A DNA stretch of 64,000 nucleotides from Actinoplanes italicus (lineage in GTDB: Bacteria > Actinomycetota > Actinomycetes > Mycobacteriales > Micromonosporaceae), in assembly GCF_003001815.1 (NCBI RefSeq), contig NZ_PVMZ01000004.1:434001-498000 (forward strand), in the 5' to 3' direction. Numbering within the stretch: position 1 is the first letter of the stretch; the number at the start of each line of letters is the position of its first letter. Below the pieces are notes generated by a model. That model had not been told where the DNA came from, searched no databases, and saw nothing but the letters and a program-made list of their open reading frames with translations. Shown in pieces: positions 40,817 to 49,226 of this stretch. Made by a program: the position numbers and the translations under genes.

Positions 40817-41890
40817 ATGCCCGACGACACCGACACCACCGGCCTGGAGCGCGGGTACCGTCGCTGGCTGCTCGCCTACCCGCGGGAATACCGGCGTGAC
40901 CGTGGCCCGGAGATCCTCGTGACGCTGCTCGACGCCGCCGATCCCGGCCGGTCGCGGCCGGCCGCCCGCGAGGTCGCCCACCTGCTCCGGCACGGTCTGA
41001 GCGTGCGCGTCGCCGAGGTCGGACGCCGGGCGGTCGTCGTCGCCGTGATCGCCGCCGTGCTGGGCGGCCTGGGTGGCATCGCGCTCGGCTCGTGGCTGGC
41101 GTGGCGCAGCGTGGACCCGATGACACCCGACAAGGCCACAGCGATGAGCCTGGCCCGTACGGCCCTGCCGGTCCCCGCCCAGGGCAAGGTCGAATACTAC
41201 GGGCGGCACACCTTCTGGAACCCGAACAGCAACGGCAGCCTCAAGGGCGGCACCGGGCTCCGGGCCGGACGGGCGACCGTCACCGGCAAGGTTCCGCCAC
41301 AGGGCCGCCTCGAGGAGCTCACCGCCGCCGTCCAGCGGCAGATGCGGGCCCAGGGCTGGCAGGACGTGAGAACCACGATCGACCGGTACGGGTCACAGGT
41401 CTCGCCGTCGGCCCTGGCCGAGGTGACGGGCACCCGCGACGGGTACCTGGCCACGGTGCAGGCCTTCTCGGGTGACGCGGTCAACCCCGCCACCCTGAGC
41501 GTCGATCTGATGTGGGCCGAACCGCCCGGCCATATTCGCGACACCATCCTCGGCGGCCTGGCCGGCGTCCTGCTCGGGGCGCTGCTCGGGCTCGGCACCG
41601 CACACCGCATGCGCCGTTACGGCCCGGGCCGGCAACGGTGGTACTCGCGGCTCTGCGTCGCCACGCTGCTGATGCTCACCCCGGCCTGCCTGGGAAACAT
41701 CCCGACCGGCACCGGCTCGCTGCTGGCCAGCACCCACCGCAACGGGACCGGCCCGTCGGTGTACTGGGGCGGGTTCGTGTTCTTCGGCGCCCAGCCCTTG
41801 GCGATCCTCTCCCTCATACCGATCGTGGCGATCATCGTCGGCTGCCTCTGGCCCCGCGGCGAGAACGCCCGCACGTCCCGCATCGCCTGA
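40817..41890 (+). CDS. Membrane protein in PadR operon
   Basis: The 357-residue product begins with a soluble helical segment (GLERGYRRWLLAYPREYRRD, REVAHLLRHGLSVR) common in membrane proteins encoded after PadR in actinobacteria. A membrane helix (about 70-95) and an extracytoplasmic domain (about 100-235) follow, then three to four more helices. Function unknown. ATG 40817 follows GAAGGA at 6 bp. The PadR gene just upstream is its likely regulator. Confidence 0.7.
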   Translation: MPDDTDTTGLERGYRRWLLAYPREYRRDRGPEILVTLLDAADPGRSRPAAREVAHLLRHGLSVRVAEVGRRAVVVAVIAAVLGGLGGIALGSWLAWRSVDPMTPDKATAMSLARTALPVPAQGKVEYYGRHTFWNPNSNGSLKGGTGLRAGRATVTGKVPPQGRLEELTAAVQRQMRAQGWQDVRTTIDRYGSQVSPSALAEVTGTRDGYLATVQAFSGDAVNPATLSVDLMWAEPPGHIRDTILGGLAGVLLGALLGLGTAHRMRRYGPGRQRWYSRLCVATLLMLTPACLGNIPTGTGSLLASTHRNGTGPSVYWGGFVFFGAQPLAILSLIPIVAIIVGCLWPRGENARTSRIA

Positions 41891-41916
41891 TCACGGCGGG
41901 GCCGGCCGGCGTCGAG

Positions 41917-42501
41917 TCACGGCTCCGGGGACCGGGCGACGGCCGGGGCGCAGTCCCTGGCGATCTTCGCGAGGCGGGCGGCCGTGGCCTGGCTGATCCG
42001 GTGACCACCGGACGTGAGAACCCTGTCCAGCTCGCGGTCGGTGACGACCAGACAGGTGGTGGGCACGCCGTTGGTGCTCATGGCGCCCACGCCGGTGAAG
42101 GCGAGGACCGGGACGACCGGCACCGTGGCTCCGGCCGCGGCGGAGAGCGCGGTGGCGGCGCGATCGGCGGCCCGCCTGGCCTCGGCGACGTACCCCCACC
42201 GCCGGCCGTTGATCTGCACGACGTCGCCGACGATCAGGACCCGGAAGAGTCCCTGATCGGCGACGGTGACCGCATACACTCCGCCGGGTCCGACAGCCAG
42301 AAACCCGGCGCGGGCGCCGAGCGGATCGGACTCGTCATGCCGGCGCGACAGGCCGGTCTCCGACCAGTCCACGATGTGCCAGCTCTCGCCGAGGCTGTCG
42401 AGCCGGCCGAACGCTCGCGCGCCGGCGACCTCGAGCCGCCGGTCGACGATGTCGGCCCGGCGCCGCCGTACCCATTCCGCAGGGGACAGTCTGGTAGACA
42501 T
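41917..42501 (-). CDS. NERD-like (nuclease-related) domain protein, catalytic residues missing
   Basis: The 194-residue product has the NERD scaffold: GESWHIVDWSETGL, FLAVGPGGVYAVTV (where active NERD proteins read D-H-L-V-V-G-P-x-G-x-F-x-I-D-x-K), INGRRWGYVAEARRAADRAA and VPVLAFTGVGAM. The metal-binding Asp and the Lys of the E/D-x-K pair are replaced, so nuclease activity is doubtful. It may be a structural or binding derivative. It sits between the PadR operon and a GNAT gene. Confidence 0.6.
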   Translation of the reverse strand: MSTRLSPAEWVRRRRADIVDRRLEVAGARAFGRLDSLGESWHIVDWSETGLSRRHDESDPLGARAGFLAVGPGGVYAVTVADQGLFRVLIVGDVVQINGRRWGYVAEARRAADRAATALSAAAGATVPVVPVLAFTGVGAMSTNGVPTTCLVVTDRELDRVLTSGGHRISQATAARLAKIARDCAPAVARSPEP

Positions 42502-42522
42502 CCGACCACCGTAGCCGCCCGG

Positions 42523-43065
42523 TCACAGTCGTCCGTGCACGTACCGCTCCCGGGTGATCACGTACACGTCGACCGTCCGGCCGTTGCCGGGCACGGTGGT
42601 CCGCCGGTCGAAGGTCAGGCCGATCTTCTCCATCACCCGGGCCGAGCGCACGTTCTCCACCTGGCGGATGCTGACCAGCCGCTCCAGCCCTCGATCGACC
42701 AGCCCGAAGCGCAGAGCCGCTCGCGCGCCCTCGGTGGCCAGCCCCGCACCCCAGAACGAGCGTCCCAGCCGCCACCCGATCTCCACGGCCGGCATGACCT
42801 CGGGCAGGAAGTACGGCACCGCCAGCCCGGCCCAGCCGGTCAACTCCCCCGTCGCCATCAGCTCGGCCGCGAACAGGCCGTAGCCGTGCTCGTCCCAGTG
42901 TTGCCGCATGCGGTCCAGATGCGCGGCGGTCTCCTCCCGGCTCTGCACGGAACCGTCCCGGATGTAGCGCATCACCTCGGGATCGGCGTACATCGGCGCC
43001 AGGGCGTCGAGGTCGTCATCTCGCCACTGCCGCAGCAGGAGGCGCTCGGTGCGGAGCTCGATCAT
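42523..43065 (-). CDS. GNAT family acetyltransferase (RimJ/RimL-like)
   Basis: The 180-residue product has 'IELRTERLLLRQWRDDDLDA' at the start, the central EIGWRLGRSFWGAGLATEGA with the acetyl-CoA loop, RQVENVRSARVMEKIGLTFD, and ends in the strand VYVITRERY. This is the standard Acetyltransf_3 layout with W-x-x-G-x-A. Acceptor unknown; some relatives modify ribosomal or antibiotic amines. Confidence 0.9.
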   Translation of the reverse strand: MIELRTERLLLRQWRDDDLDALAPMYADPEVMRYIRDGSVQSREETAAHLDRMRQHWDEHGYGLFAAELMATGELTGWAGLAVPYFLPEVMPAVEIGWRLGRSFWGAGLATEGARAALRFGLVDRGLERLVSIRQVENVRSARVMEKIGLTFDRRTTVPGNGRTVDVYVITRERYVHGRL

Positions 43066-43160
43066 CGCTCGATTGTCGCGGCGCCTTTACCTCGCGGGTA
43101 ATCGTCACCGCGGCGGGGCCGCGACACGATCAGGCGGACCATCACACCGGAAGGACCACC

Positions 43161-43505
43161 ATGACCGTCTATGCCGTCGCTCATCTGCACACCCTGTCGG
43201 ACCACGACGATGTGCTGACCTACATCGAGCAGATCCAGGACACCATGAAGCCGTACGACGGTCGCTTCCTCGTGCACGGCACGGCCGTCGAGGTCGTGGA
43301 GGGCGAGTGGCCCGGCGCGCTGGTCATGCTCTCCTTCCCGGACATGAGGGCCGCCCACGACTGGTACACGTCCGCGGCGTACCAGAAGATCCTGCCGTTG
43401 CGGACCGATCACATCGGCGCGAACGTGGTGCTCGCCGAGGGCGTGGGCCCGGACTACGACGCCCGCGAGACCGCCGCCGCCATGCGAGCGGCTCCCGGCA
43501 CCTGA
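43161..43505 (+). CDS. DUF1330 family protein
   Basis: The 114-residue product is a ferredoxin-like dimeric alpha-beta-barrel protein. AVAHLHTLSDHDDVLTYIEQ, YDGRFLVHGTAVEVVEGEWP, LVMLSFPDMRAAHDWYTSAA and YQKILPLRTDH match DUF1330. Function unknown; related folds act as monooxygenases or decarboxylases. ATG 43161 follows AAGGA. The stop lies one base before the TTTTAGGAA box that precedes the protease gene. Confidence 0.85.
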   Translation: MTVYAVAHLHTLSDHDDVLTYIEQIQDTMKPYDGRFLVHGTAVEVVEGEWPGALVMLSFPDMRAAHDWYTSAAYQKILPLRTDHIGANVVLAEGVGPDYDARETAAAMRAAPGT

Positions 43506-43532
43506 TTTTAGGAACCTTTACTTATAGACTGT
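43506..43532 (+). promoter_or_regulatory. AT-rich promoter/regulatory box upstream of secreted protease
   Basis: TTTTAGGAA (43506-43514) followed by ACTTATAGACTGT (ends 43532) lies about 50 bp before the protease start. The same elements in the same order precede the secreted ThuA-ricin gene at 22431-22462, with 5 bp longer spacing there. Confidence 0.45.
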
Positions 43533-43578
43533 CGTCGATCTGCGGCTCATCCATCCCCACGTGGAGAGGAACCACCGT

Positions 43579-44709
43579 ATGAACGACAACAGGCGTCTCG
43601 GCGCCGCTCTCGGCATCGCCGTCGCGCTGATCATCACCAGCGCCCCCGCACCCGCCACCGCGCGGCCGGCCACCCCACAGCCGGCCCCGCAGAGGTTCGA
43701 GTTCCCCGCCGAGGCACGCCGGCAGATCCCGCTGGTCCAGGCCGCCGGAACGATCCGCCGAATCCTCGACCAGGGCGCGAACCAGGGCTACGCCGGGATC
43801 GAGCTCCAGGACGACCGGGTCGTTCTCTGGTGGAAGGGCACCGTGCCGGCCCCGGTCCGCCGGGCGGTGGACACCGCGCGGCGTACCGCCCCCGTCCAGA
43901 TCGGAACGGCCGCCCACTCACTGCGCGAGCTGCGAGCGGCGGGAGCGCAGCTCCGCGGTTCTCTGGCCGCGGGCAAGCCGCGCATCAAGTACGCCGTGGA
44001 CGGCAGCCGGGTGGTCGTCGACGTCGCTTTCATGACGGCGCAGGTCCCTGAGGTGGGGGTGCCGGTCGAGGTGGTCGACCAAGGGGTGAAGGTCCTGACC
44101 AGCCGCCGCGACGACTGGCCGCAGTGGAAGGGCGGCGCCGACCAGATCAACGGCAACTCCCGCTGCACCACCGGCTTCGCGGTCCGCAACTCCGAGGCGG
44201 AGTTCATCCTGACCGCCGGGCACTGCGGCAGCAACGGCAACCAGATCCGCGACGGCGTCGGCGAGTTCATCGGCACGTTCACCGGAGACCGCGACGATCA
44301 CGACATCGCGCTGATCCACACCCCGTCCGGCGCCGACAACGTGATGTACATGGGTGGCCTGGACAGCAATGTGGTCACCACGGTCGAGGGCTGGGACTGG
44401 GTGTTCCCCGGCGAGTACCTGTGCCAGTCCGGGGGCTCCTCGGCACGCGACACCGGCGGTCCGGTCTGCGGCCTGCGGGTCGAGAAGTTCAACACCGACT
44501 CCGGAGACGCCGTCGAGGCCCGGCAGGTGGACGGCCGTCCCGCGGTGCGCGGCGGTGACAGCGGCGGCCCGGTTTTCGGACCGTCGGCCAGCGGGAACGC
44601 CATCGCCAAGGGCATCAACAACTACACCTACGTCGGCAACAACACGATCCTGGGATTCCAGGACTTCGGCACCGCGACCCGCGACTACGGCATCTGGATC
44701 ACCGACTGA
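43579..44709 (+). CDS. Secreted trypsin-like (S1/streptogrisin-type) serine protease
   Basis: The 376-residue product has a signal peptide (1 to about 29, cleavage near ATA-RP) and a propeptide-like region (about 30-175, FEFPAEARRQIPLVQ onward). The chymotrypsin-fold domain has His215 in LTAGHC, Asp242 in DDHDIALI and Ser328 in RGGDSGGP. The prodomain suggests autocatalytic maturation, as in streptogrisin-type enzymes. ATG 43579 follows AGAGGA. A 14-bp perfect hairpin terminator follows. Confidence 0.85.
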   Translation: MNDNRRLGAALGIAVALIITSAPAPATARPATPQPAPQRFEFPAEARRQIPLVQAAGTIRRILDQGANQGYAGIELQDDRVVLWWKGTVPAPVRRAVDTARRTAPVQIGTAAHSLRELRAAGAQLRGSLAAGKPRIKYAVDGSRVVVDVAFMTAQVPEVGVPVEVVDQGVKVLTSRRDDWPQWKGGADQINGNSRCTTGFAVRNSEAEFILTAGHCGSNGNQIRDGVGEFIGTFTGDRDDHDIALIHTPSGADNVMYMGGLDSNVVTTVEGWDWVFPGEYLCQSGGSSARDTGGPVCGLRVEKFNTDSGDAVEARQVDGRPAVRGGDSGGPVFGPSASGNAIAKGINNYTYVGNNTILGFQDFGTATRDYGIWITD

Positions 44710-44721
44710 CGGCTCCTCGCA

Positions 44722-44753
44722 GCCGGCCGGGCGGTTCCGACCGCCCGGCCGGC
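44722..44753. terminator. Bidirectional hairpin terminator
   Basis: A perfect 14-bp stem (GCCGGCCGGGCGGT with its complement) and the loop TCCG lie between the convergent stops of the protease (44709) and the CoxS-like gene (44771). Confidence 0.75.
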
Positions 44754-44770
44754 TCATCGGGGCAGGTGCT

Positions 44771-45004
44771 TCAGACGACCGTGGCTGTGGTGATGCGTGC
44801 GCCGGTGGCCTGCACGGCGAGCATCAGGCACGCACGGATCACGACGCCGTCGACCACCACGGCGCACGTGCCGCAGGTGCCGTCGGAGCAGGCGACGTGG
44901 CATCCGGTGGCACCGCATTCGGTGGTGAGCACGTCGGCCAGGGTGCGGCCGGGAACGACGTCGAGGTCGTGACGGGTGTGGTCCACGGTCAGCGTTACCC
45001 GCAC
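44771..45004 (-). CDS. Truncated [2Fe-2S] CoxS-like ferredoxin subunit
   Basis: The 77-residue product is only the N-terminal plant-type ferredoxin domain of a xanthine-dehydrogenase-family small subunit. Visible features are TLTVDHTRHDLDVVPGRTLA, the Cys cluster C-GATG-C-HVA-C-SDGT-C-GT-C, and VVVDGVVIRACLMLAVQ. Normal CoxS proteins have a second [2Fe-2S] domain and about 150-170 residues; that half is absent and the frame ends just where it should begin. GTG 45004 follows AAGGAG and overlaps the CoxM stop. Confidence 0.75.
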   Translation of the reverse strand: MRVTLTVDHTRHDLDVVPGRTLADVLTTECGATGCHVACSDGTCGTCAVVVDGVVIRACLMLAVQATGARITTATVV

Positions 45005-45858
45005 CGACCGGCTCCTTCCCGCGCCTGGCGCAGCGCGCGGCGGGTCAGAATGTGGAACGCTCGCCGCTGTCGCGGCTGGTGGGCGTCGTCGTCGAGGCGT
45101 TCGGTGTCCTGGTGCGCCGCGGCTTGCGCGGCTGCGGCGACGGCTGTGTCCGAGTATGTGGTGCCGAGCAGGGTGTTCTCGGCCGCGGTCGCCCGTACCG
45201 GGAATGGCCCGGAGTTCACCAGGCAGAGCCGTGCCGCACTGACCACCCCGCCGGTCACGGTGATCGCCGCCATCACCGCCGCCTGCGGATAGATGCCGGC
45301 GCGCCGGTCCTCGGCATAGCCGATGCCCGTGCCCTCGGGCAGCGCTGGCAGCTGCGCCTCCACCAGCAGCTCCTCGGGCCGGCGGGCGGTGGTGAACGGC
45401 GCGGTGAAGAAGCTTCCGGCCGGCACCGTACGGCGCCCCTCCGGCCCGTGCAGCACCAGCCGGGCGCCGATGGTCACCGCCATGGACGGCCACTCCGCTG
45501 CGGGATGCGCGAAGGCGAGGCTGCCGACCATCGTTCCCCTGGCACGGATGGGTGGATGCCCGATGTGGCGCACCACGACACGTAACAGCTCGCCCAAGGG
45601 CCCGCCGACCTCGTCGTTCTCGAACGCCCGGTGCCGGATCAGCGCCCCGACCCGCAGGTGCCCGTCCGTCTCGGTCAGCGTGTCGAGCCCTTCGACGCGG
45701 TTGATGTCCACCAGCCGGCACGGCCGGGCGCCGGGCCGTGTCACCTCCGGGACCAGGCTCTGACCCCCGGCGAGCACCGATGTTCCCCCGTCAGCGAGCG
45801 CGACAAGCACCTCGTCGACCGTCTTCGCCGCGATGTATTCCACGTCAGCGGGTCCCAC
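44995..45858 (-). CDS. CoxM-like FAD-binding subunit of molybdenum hydroxylase family
   Basis: The 287-residue product has the FAD_binding_5 signature: AAKTVDEVLVALADGGTSVL, AGGQSLVPEVTRPGARP, IRARGTMVGSLAFAHPAAEW, and the CO_deh_flav_C part (LCLVNSGPFPVRATAAE). It passes electrons between [2Fe-2S] centres and FAD in aldehyde oxidase, CO dehydrogenase or nicotinate-type enzymes. GTG 45858 follows GGAAGGGA. No molybdopterin large subunit lies in the window, so the complex is incomplete here. Confidence 0.8.
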   Translation of the reverse strand: MGPADVEYIAAKTVDEVLVALADGGTSVLAGGQSLVPEVTRPGARPCRLVDINRVEGLDTLTETDGHLRVGALIRHRAFENDEVGGPLGELLRVVVRHIGHPPIRARGTMVGSLAFAHPAAEWPSMAVTIGARLVLHGPEGRRTVPAGSFFTAPFTTARRPEELLVEAQLPALPEGTGIGYAEDRRAGIYPQAAVMAAITVTGGVVSAARLCLVNSGPFPVRATAAENTLLGTTYSDTAVAAAAQAAAHQDTERLDDDAHQPRQRRAFHILTRRALRQAREGAGRCG

Positions 45859-46044
45859 CGCACCGTCCCTTCCCAGGTCTGCCGACGATGTATGGATCGT
45901 TGGGTGCCTTTTCAAACCTCGCCACTCTAAAGAGGACATCGGCCCGGTCGCCGGTGTCACCCGCGTGAGCGTCGCGGAATGTGACGGCCCATGGTACGGG
46001 GACGCAGTCCACGATCGATCGGCGATCCTGCCGCAGCGGTCGTC

Positions 46045-47229
46045 TCAGTGGGAGGCCGTCAGCCGGTGGGTCAGCAGAGTGGACATGGCGCGTACACCGT
46101 GGCCGATCGCCCTCTCGTCGGCGGCGAAGTCCGGGGTGTGCGGGGCGCCGTTCATGCCGGCCCCGGCGTTCGCCACGCCGAGATAGAACATCGCGCCCGG
46201 CGCCTCCTTGAGGAACAACGCGAAATCTTCGCAGTTGTACGGCCAGGACGCCCGCGCCCACAGGACGGACTCGGGCCCCAGCGCCGAGCTGAGGTACCGA
46301 CCGGCCGCCGTGCTGAGTTCCGCCGAGTTCACCATCGCGGGGAACGGATCGGCGGGGTACTCCACGTGTCCGCCGGCCTTCTCCGCGAGCCGCTCGAGCC
46401 GTACGCGTAGATCGGGAATTCTCTCCTGTGGCCAGACGCGCAGCAGAACGTTGGCCACGGGCCGTCCGTCGGAGGTGGCGTCGGTCCACTGGCCGGCGGA
46501 GACGGACTCCTGGATCGTGGCGGCGATCTCCGGGTCCAGCACGGCGTGGAAGCGCGCGTGATATTCGGCGAGGCTCTGCGGGAACTCGACGTTCCCGAGG
46601 TGCGCCACGTCGGACGCGATGGCGGCAACGGCCGCGTCGTCCCCGCCCGGCAGCACGATACGGATGTGGTCCAGCCCGGGCAGACCGTATCCGGGAGACA
46701 CCGCGATGGTGCCGGCCGGGAACGGGGCACAGTGCAGCGCGTAGGACTCGCGCGGGGCGAGACGCTGCACCAGCCCGGTGCCGAGCATCGCCCGCGCGCC
46801 CTGCAGTGGTTCCTCGGCCGGCTGGAAGACGAAAGCCACGCGGCCGGACAACTGATCAGAGCTTTCAGCGAGCGTACGGGCTACGCCCACCCCGATGGCG
46901 GTGTGCAGGTCGTGCCCGCACAGGTGGCCGATGCCGGGAACGCGCGAGGCGAAGTCCTCGTCGAAGACCCGGCCCGACGAGAAGGGCAGCACCGCTCGCT
47001 CCGCGTCCACGGCGTCCATGTCCGCCCGGTACACCACCGCCGGCCCGTCCGCGGAACCGTCGAGCACCGCGAGGACTCCATGACCGCCGACACCGGTCGC
47101 CACGTCGAGCCCGGCGGCGCGCAGCTGCTCGGCGACCAGCCCGGCCGTCTGACGCTCCTCGCCGGCCAGTTCGGGGTGACGGTGGATCTCCCGGCGGAGC
47201 TCGATCAGTTCGTCGTCAAGTTTCGTCAC
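46045..47229 (-). CDS. M20 family amidohydrolase
   Basis: The 394-residue product matches the M20D/AmhX-type amidohydrolases: IELRREIHRHPELAGEERQT at the N terminus, metal ligands in GHLCGHDLHTAIG (Cys104, His106, His109), the acidic PAEE (about 137-140), and the terminal APHTPDFAADERAI. The lid (dimerisation) domain spans about 180-290. Typical substrates are N-acyl amino acids or indole conjugates. GTG 47229 starts the family N terminus. The longer upstream frame is antisense to the next gene. Confidence 0.85.
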   Translation of the reverse strand: MTKLDDELIELRREIHRHPELAGEERQTAGLVAEQLRAAGLDVATGVGGHGVLAVLDGSADGPAVVYRADMDAVDAERAVLPFSSGRVFDEDFASRVPGIGHLCGHDLHTAIGVGVARTLAESSDQLSGRVAFVFQPAEEPLQGARAMLGTGLVQRLAPRESYALHCAPFPAGTIAVSPGYGLPGLDHIRIVLPGGDDAAVAAIASDVAHLGNVEFPQSLAEYHARFHAVLDPEIAATIQESVSAGQWTDATSDGRPVANVLLRVWPQERIPDLRVRLERLAEKAGGHVEYPADPFPAMVNSAELSTAAGRYLSSALGPESVLWARASWPYNCEDFALFLKEAPGAMFYLGVANAGAGMNGAPHTPDFAADERAIGHGVRAMSTLLTHRLTASH

Positions 47230-47280
47230 CGGTAGATCCTGCTCACATCCGTCGATTTCCCGCACCACCAATACCAGCGC

Positions 47281-47316
47281 GGAGCCGGGCCGTCCGGTGA
47301 CGGACGACCCGGCTCC
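47281..47316 (-). terminator. Hairpin terminator of secreted-protein gene
   Basis: GGAGCCGGG (47281-47289) pairs with CCCGGCTCC (47308-47316), and CGTCCG with CGGACG inside, with single bulges and loop GTGA. It lies just after the minus-strand stop at 47328. Confidence 0.6.
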
Positions 47317-47327
47317 ATGGACACGTG

Positions 47328-47942
47328 TTACCGGGCCGCGCCGCAGGGCGAGCAGGTGGGCCGGGTGCCGAGGCGCTCGAAACGCCAGAAGTGCTGGGCC
47401 ACCGTGGCGCCGTCGGTCACGTACACGTTGAAGGTGCCGGCGATGTTCGGGTTGTTGTGCGAGGCGCTCAGCGACGGCTGGCTCCCGGACCAGGCCTGCA
47501 CGAGGCGCCGGCCGTTGGTGGTGGCGGAGTCGCCGAGGTCCCACTCGTGGGTGGAGGAGTCGCTGACCTGGGCGGTGTACGCCTTCGATCCGTTCTGGCT
47601 GAGCTCCCACACCTTGTTGCCGAAGTTCTGGTAATTCACCAGGTACTTGTCGTCCAGGCCGGTTCGCGAGGTGTTCTGCGAGTACCACCACTGGGCCGGC
47701 GTGGCGGCGTTGCAGCGGGCGAGGTAGACCGCGTGCGTGTTGGATCCGACGTCGGTGCCGTTGGTGCTCAGGCAGTACGTGTAGTCGTTGAAGCCGTCGT
47801 AGTAGTCGTTGACGAGCATGTACCAGCCGTTGGCCGGGTAGACGGCCTGGGCCGGAGTGGCCGTCCCCAGCGTCGCGAGCGTGGCGACGATGGCCAGGAG
47901 CGCGGCGAACGCGGCGCGCAGCCGTCCGATGCGTACGGTCAA
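47328..47942 (-). CDS. Secreted protein, possible ricin-like fold
   Basis: The 204-residue product has a signal peptide (MTVRIGRLRAAFAALLAIVA..., cleavage near TPAQA) and a Trp/Tyr-rich mature domain with repeats such as WYMLVNDYYDGFNDYTYCLS and QHFWRFERLG, suggestive of a beta-trefoil but without clear Q-x-W triplets. Cys pairs occur near the start and end. TTG 47942 follows GGGGAGA at 5 bp. Function not recognised. Confidence 0.65.
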   Translation of the reverse strand: MTVRIGRLRAAFAALLAIVATLATLGTATPAQAVYPANGWYMLVNDYYDGFNDYTYCLSTNGTDVGSNTHAVYLARCNAATPAQWWYSQNTSRTGLDDKYLVNYQNFGNKVWELSQNGSKAYTAQVSDSSTHEWDLGDSATTNGRRLVQAWSGSQPSLSASHNNPNIAGTFNVYVTDGATVAQHFWRFERLGTRPTCSPCGAAR

Positions 47943-48059
47943 GGTGATCTCCCCGTAGTAGGTCACGTACGTTCCGGGAACCACCTTGGTCGATGTCCGG
48001 TCGATCATGCAGACCGTCGGGATGACCGCGGGATGAACAGCGGTGGATCTTTCAGGCGA

Positions 48060-49064
48060 TCAGGTCCCGGCCCCTCGCCGGGCCGCGGGCGTCATGGTGC
48101 GGTTCACGTGCTCCTGCAGTAGAGCTGCGGCGCGGCCGGCGCGTTCGGACTCCGCCCGGAACGCCCGCGCCGCGTCGGGGTCACCGGCAGTGTCCGCCTG
48201 CCTCATCAGCTCGTCGAGGATCATGGCCTTCTCCTGCAGGGAGCTGACAGCGGTCCACATCGCCCCCTCGACGTCGTCGTCGCGGATCGCGAGCAGCGAC
48301 TGCGGCGAGAACGAGTGGCCGACGTGACAGACGTAGTGGGCGGCGAGTCCGGTTCGCACCACGTGCATGCCACCCCGGCATTCCGGGCATCCGAGCCCGG
48401 CGGGCACACCGCGGTCGAGGACCTTCGAGGCGCCGTACGCGATCATGTCAGTCTCCCAGATCAGCGGGTCCGATGGCCGGTCCTCGGCGGTGACCGGCTT
48501 GCCGGTGAGCTCGGCGATCGTCTCCCCCAGTTCGATCGCCGGCAGAGCCGTCGCGTCGGGCACGACGCGCAGAGCGGCCGTCGGCATGCCGGGGAAGCGG
48601 GCCTCCGCGGGATCCTGCACGAGGGCGAGCCCTCCTCCGGCGGCGATCGCGGCCAGCCCCGCCGAACCGTCGTCGAGACTGCCCGACAGCACCACGCCGA
48701 TCAGGCGCGGGCCACACCACCGGGCGGCGGAGCGGAACAGCGCGTCGACGGCGGGCCGTACCCGGTTCTGACGCGGGCCGTCACTGAGGCGCAGCAGATC
48801 GCCCTCGTCGAGGAGCAGGTGCTGGTCCGGTACCGCCACGTGGACCCGTCCCGGCTCCAGCCGGGCACCGTCGGCGGCGGCCAGAACCGGCAGCGCGCAC
48901 GACGAGGCGAGGGAGTCGGCCAGCGCGAAACGGCCTCCGGGTGCCACGTGCAGGACCACCAGGACGGTGGCCGCCAGGTCGGCCGGCAACCGTGCCAGTG
49001 CTTGCGCCAGCGGTTTGTGAGAGCCCGCCGACCCGCCGATCACGACCACATCGCGACGCATCAC
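48060..49064 (-). CDS. Orphan CheB-type methylesterase domain protein
   Basis: The 334-residue product has a CheB catalytic domain at the N terminus (about 3-190) without the usual receiver domain. It shows the Ser loop VVIGGSAGSHKPL, His in VLHVAPGGRF and Asp in LSGSLDDGSAG. A C-terminal extension (about 205-334) has C-x2-C (GCPECRGG), C/H residues (AHYVCHVGHSF) and a helical end. No che or chemoreceptor genes are near, so a chemotaxis role is unlikely; similar stand-alone CheB proteins occur in non-motile actinobacteria. The Cys/His block may bind metal. Confidence 0.8.
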   Translation of the reverse strand: MMRRDVVVIGGSAGSHKPLAQALARLPADLAATVLVVLHVAPGGRFALADSLASSCALPVLAAADGARLEPGRVHVAVPDQHLLLDEGDLLRLSDGPRQNRVRPAVDALFRSAARWCGPRLIGVVLSGSLDDGSAGLAAIAAGGGLALVQDPAEARFPGMPTAALRVVPDATALPAIELGETIAELTGKPVTAEDRPSDPLIWETDMIAYGASKVLDRGVPAGLGCPECRGGMHVVRTGLAAHYVCHVGHSFSPQSLLAIRDDDVEGAMWTAVSSLQEKAMILDELMRQADTAGDPDAARAFRAESERAGRAAALLQEHVNRTMTPAARRGAGT

Positions 49065-49226
49065 AAGCCGACCGCCTCTCCTGGAGCAGGCCGCTTTCCC
49101 GTCGCTCAGCCCGGCAAACGCCCCGGACGTGATCGCTTCCGCGCCAGACGGCCGCGACGTCCGGTTCGGTGGTGACGGCCGGCGTCACCCGGGCCCGCCC
49201 GTGGGGAACGCCGGTATCGTCACGAC

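Noticed and set aside
41512..43101. 529-codon plus-strand frame across three genes
   Set aside because: It crosses the end of the PadR-operon membrane gene and runs antisense to the NERD-like and GNAT genes, with no domain.
47967..47985. GTTCC-G-GGAAC dyad upstream of the secreted-protein gene at 47942, similar to GGTTCCGGAACC at 185
   Set aside because: Central spacing differs and short GC-rich dyads are common by chance here, so a shared regulator cannot be supported.
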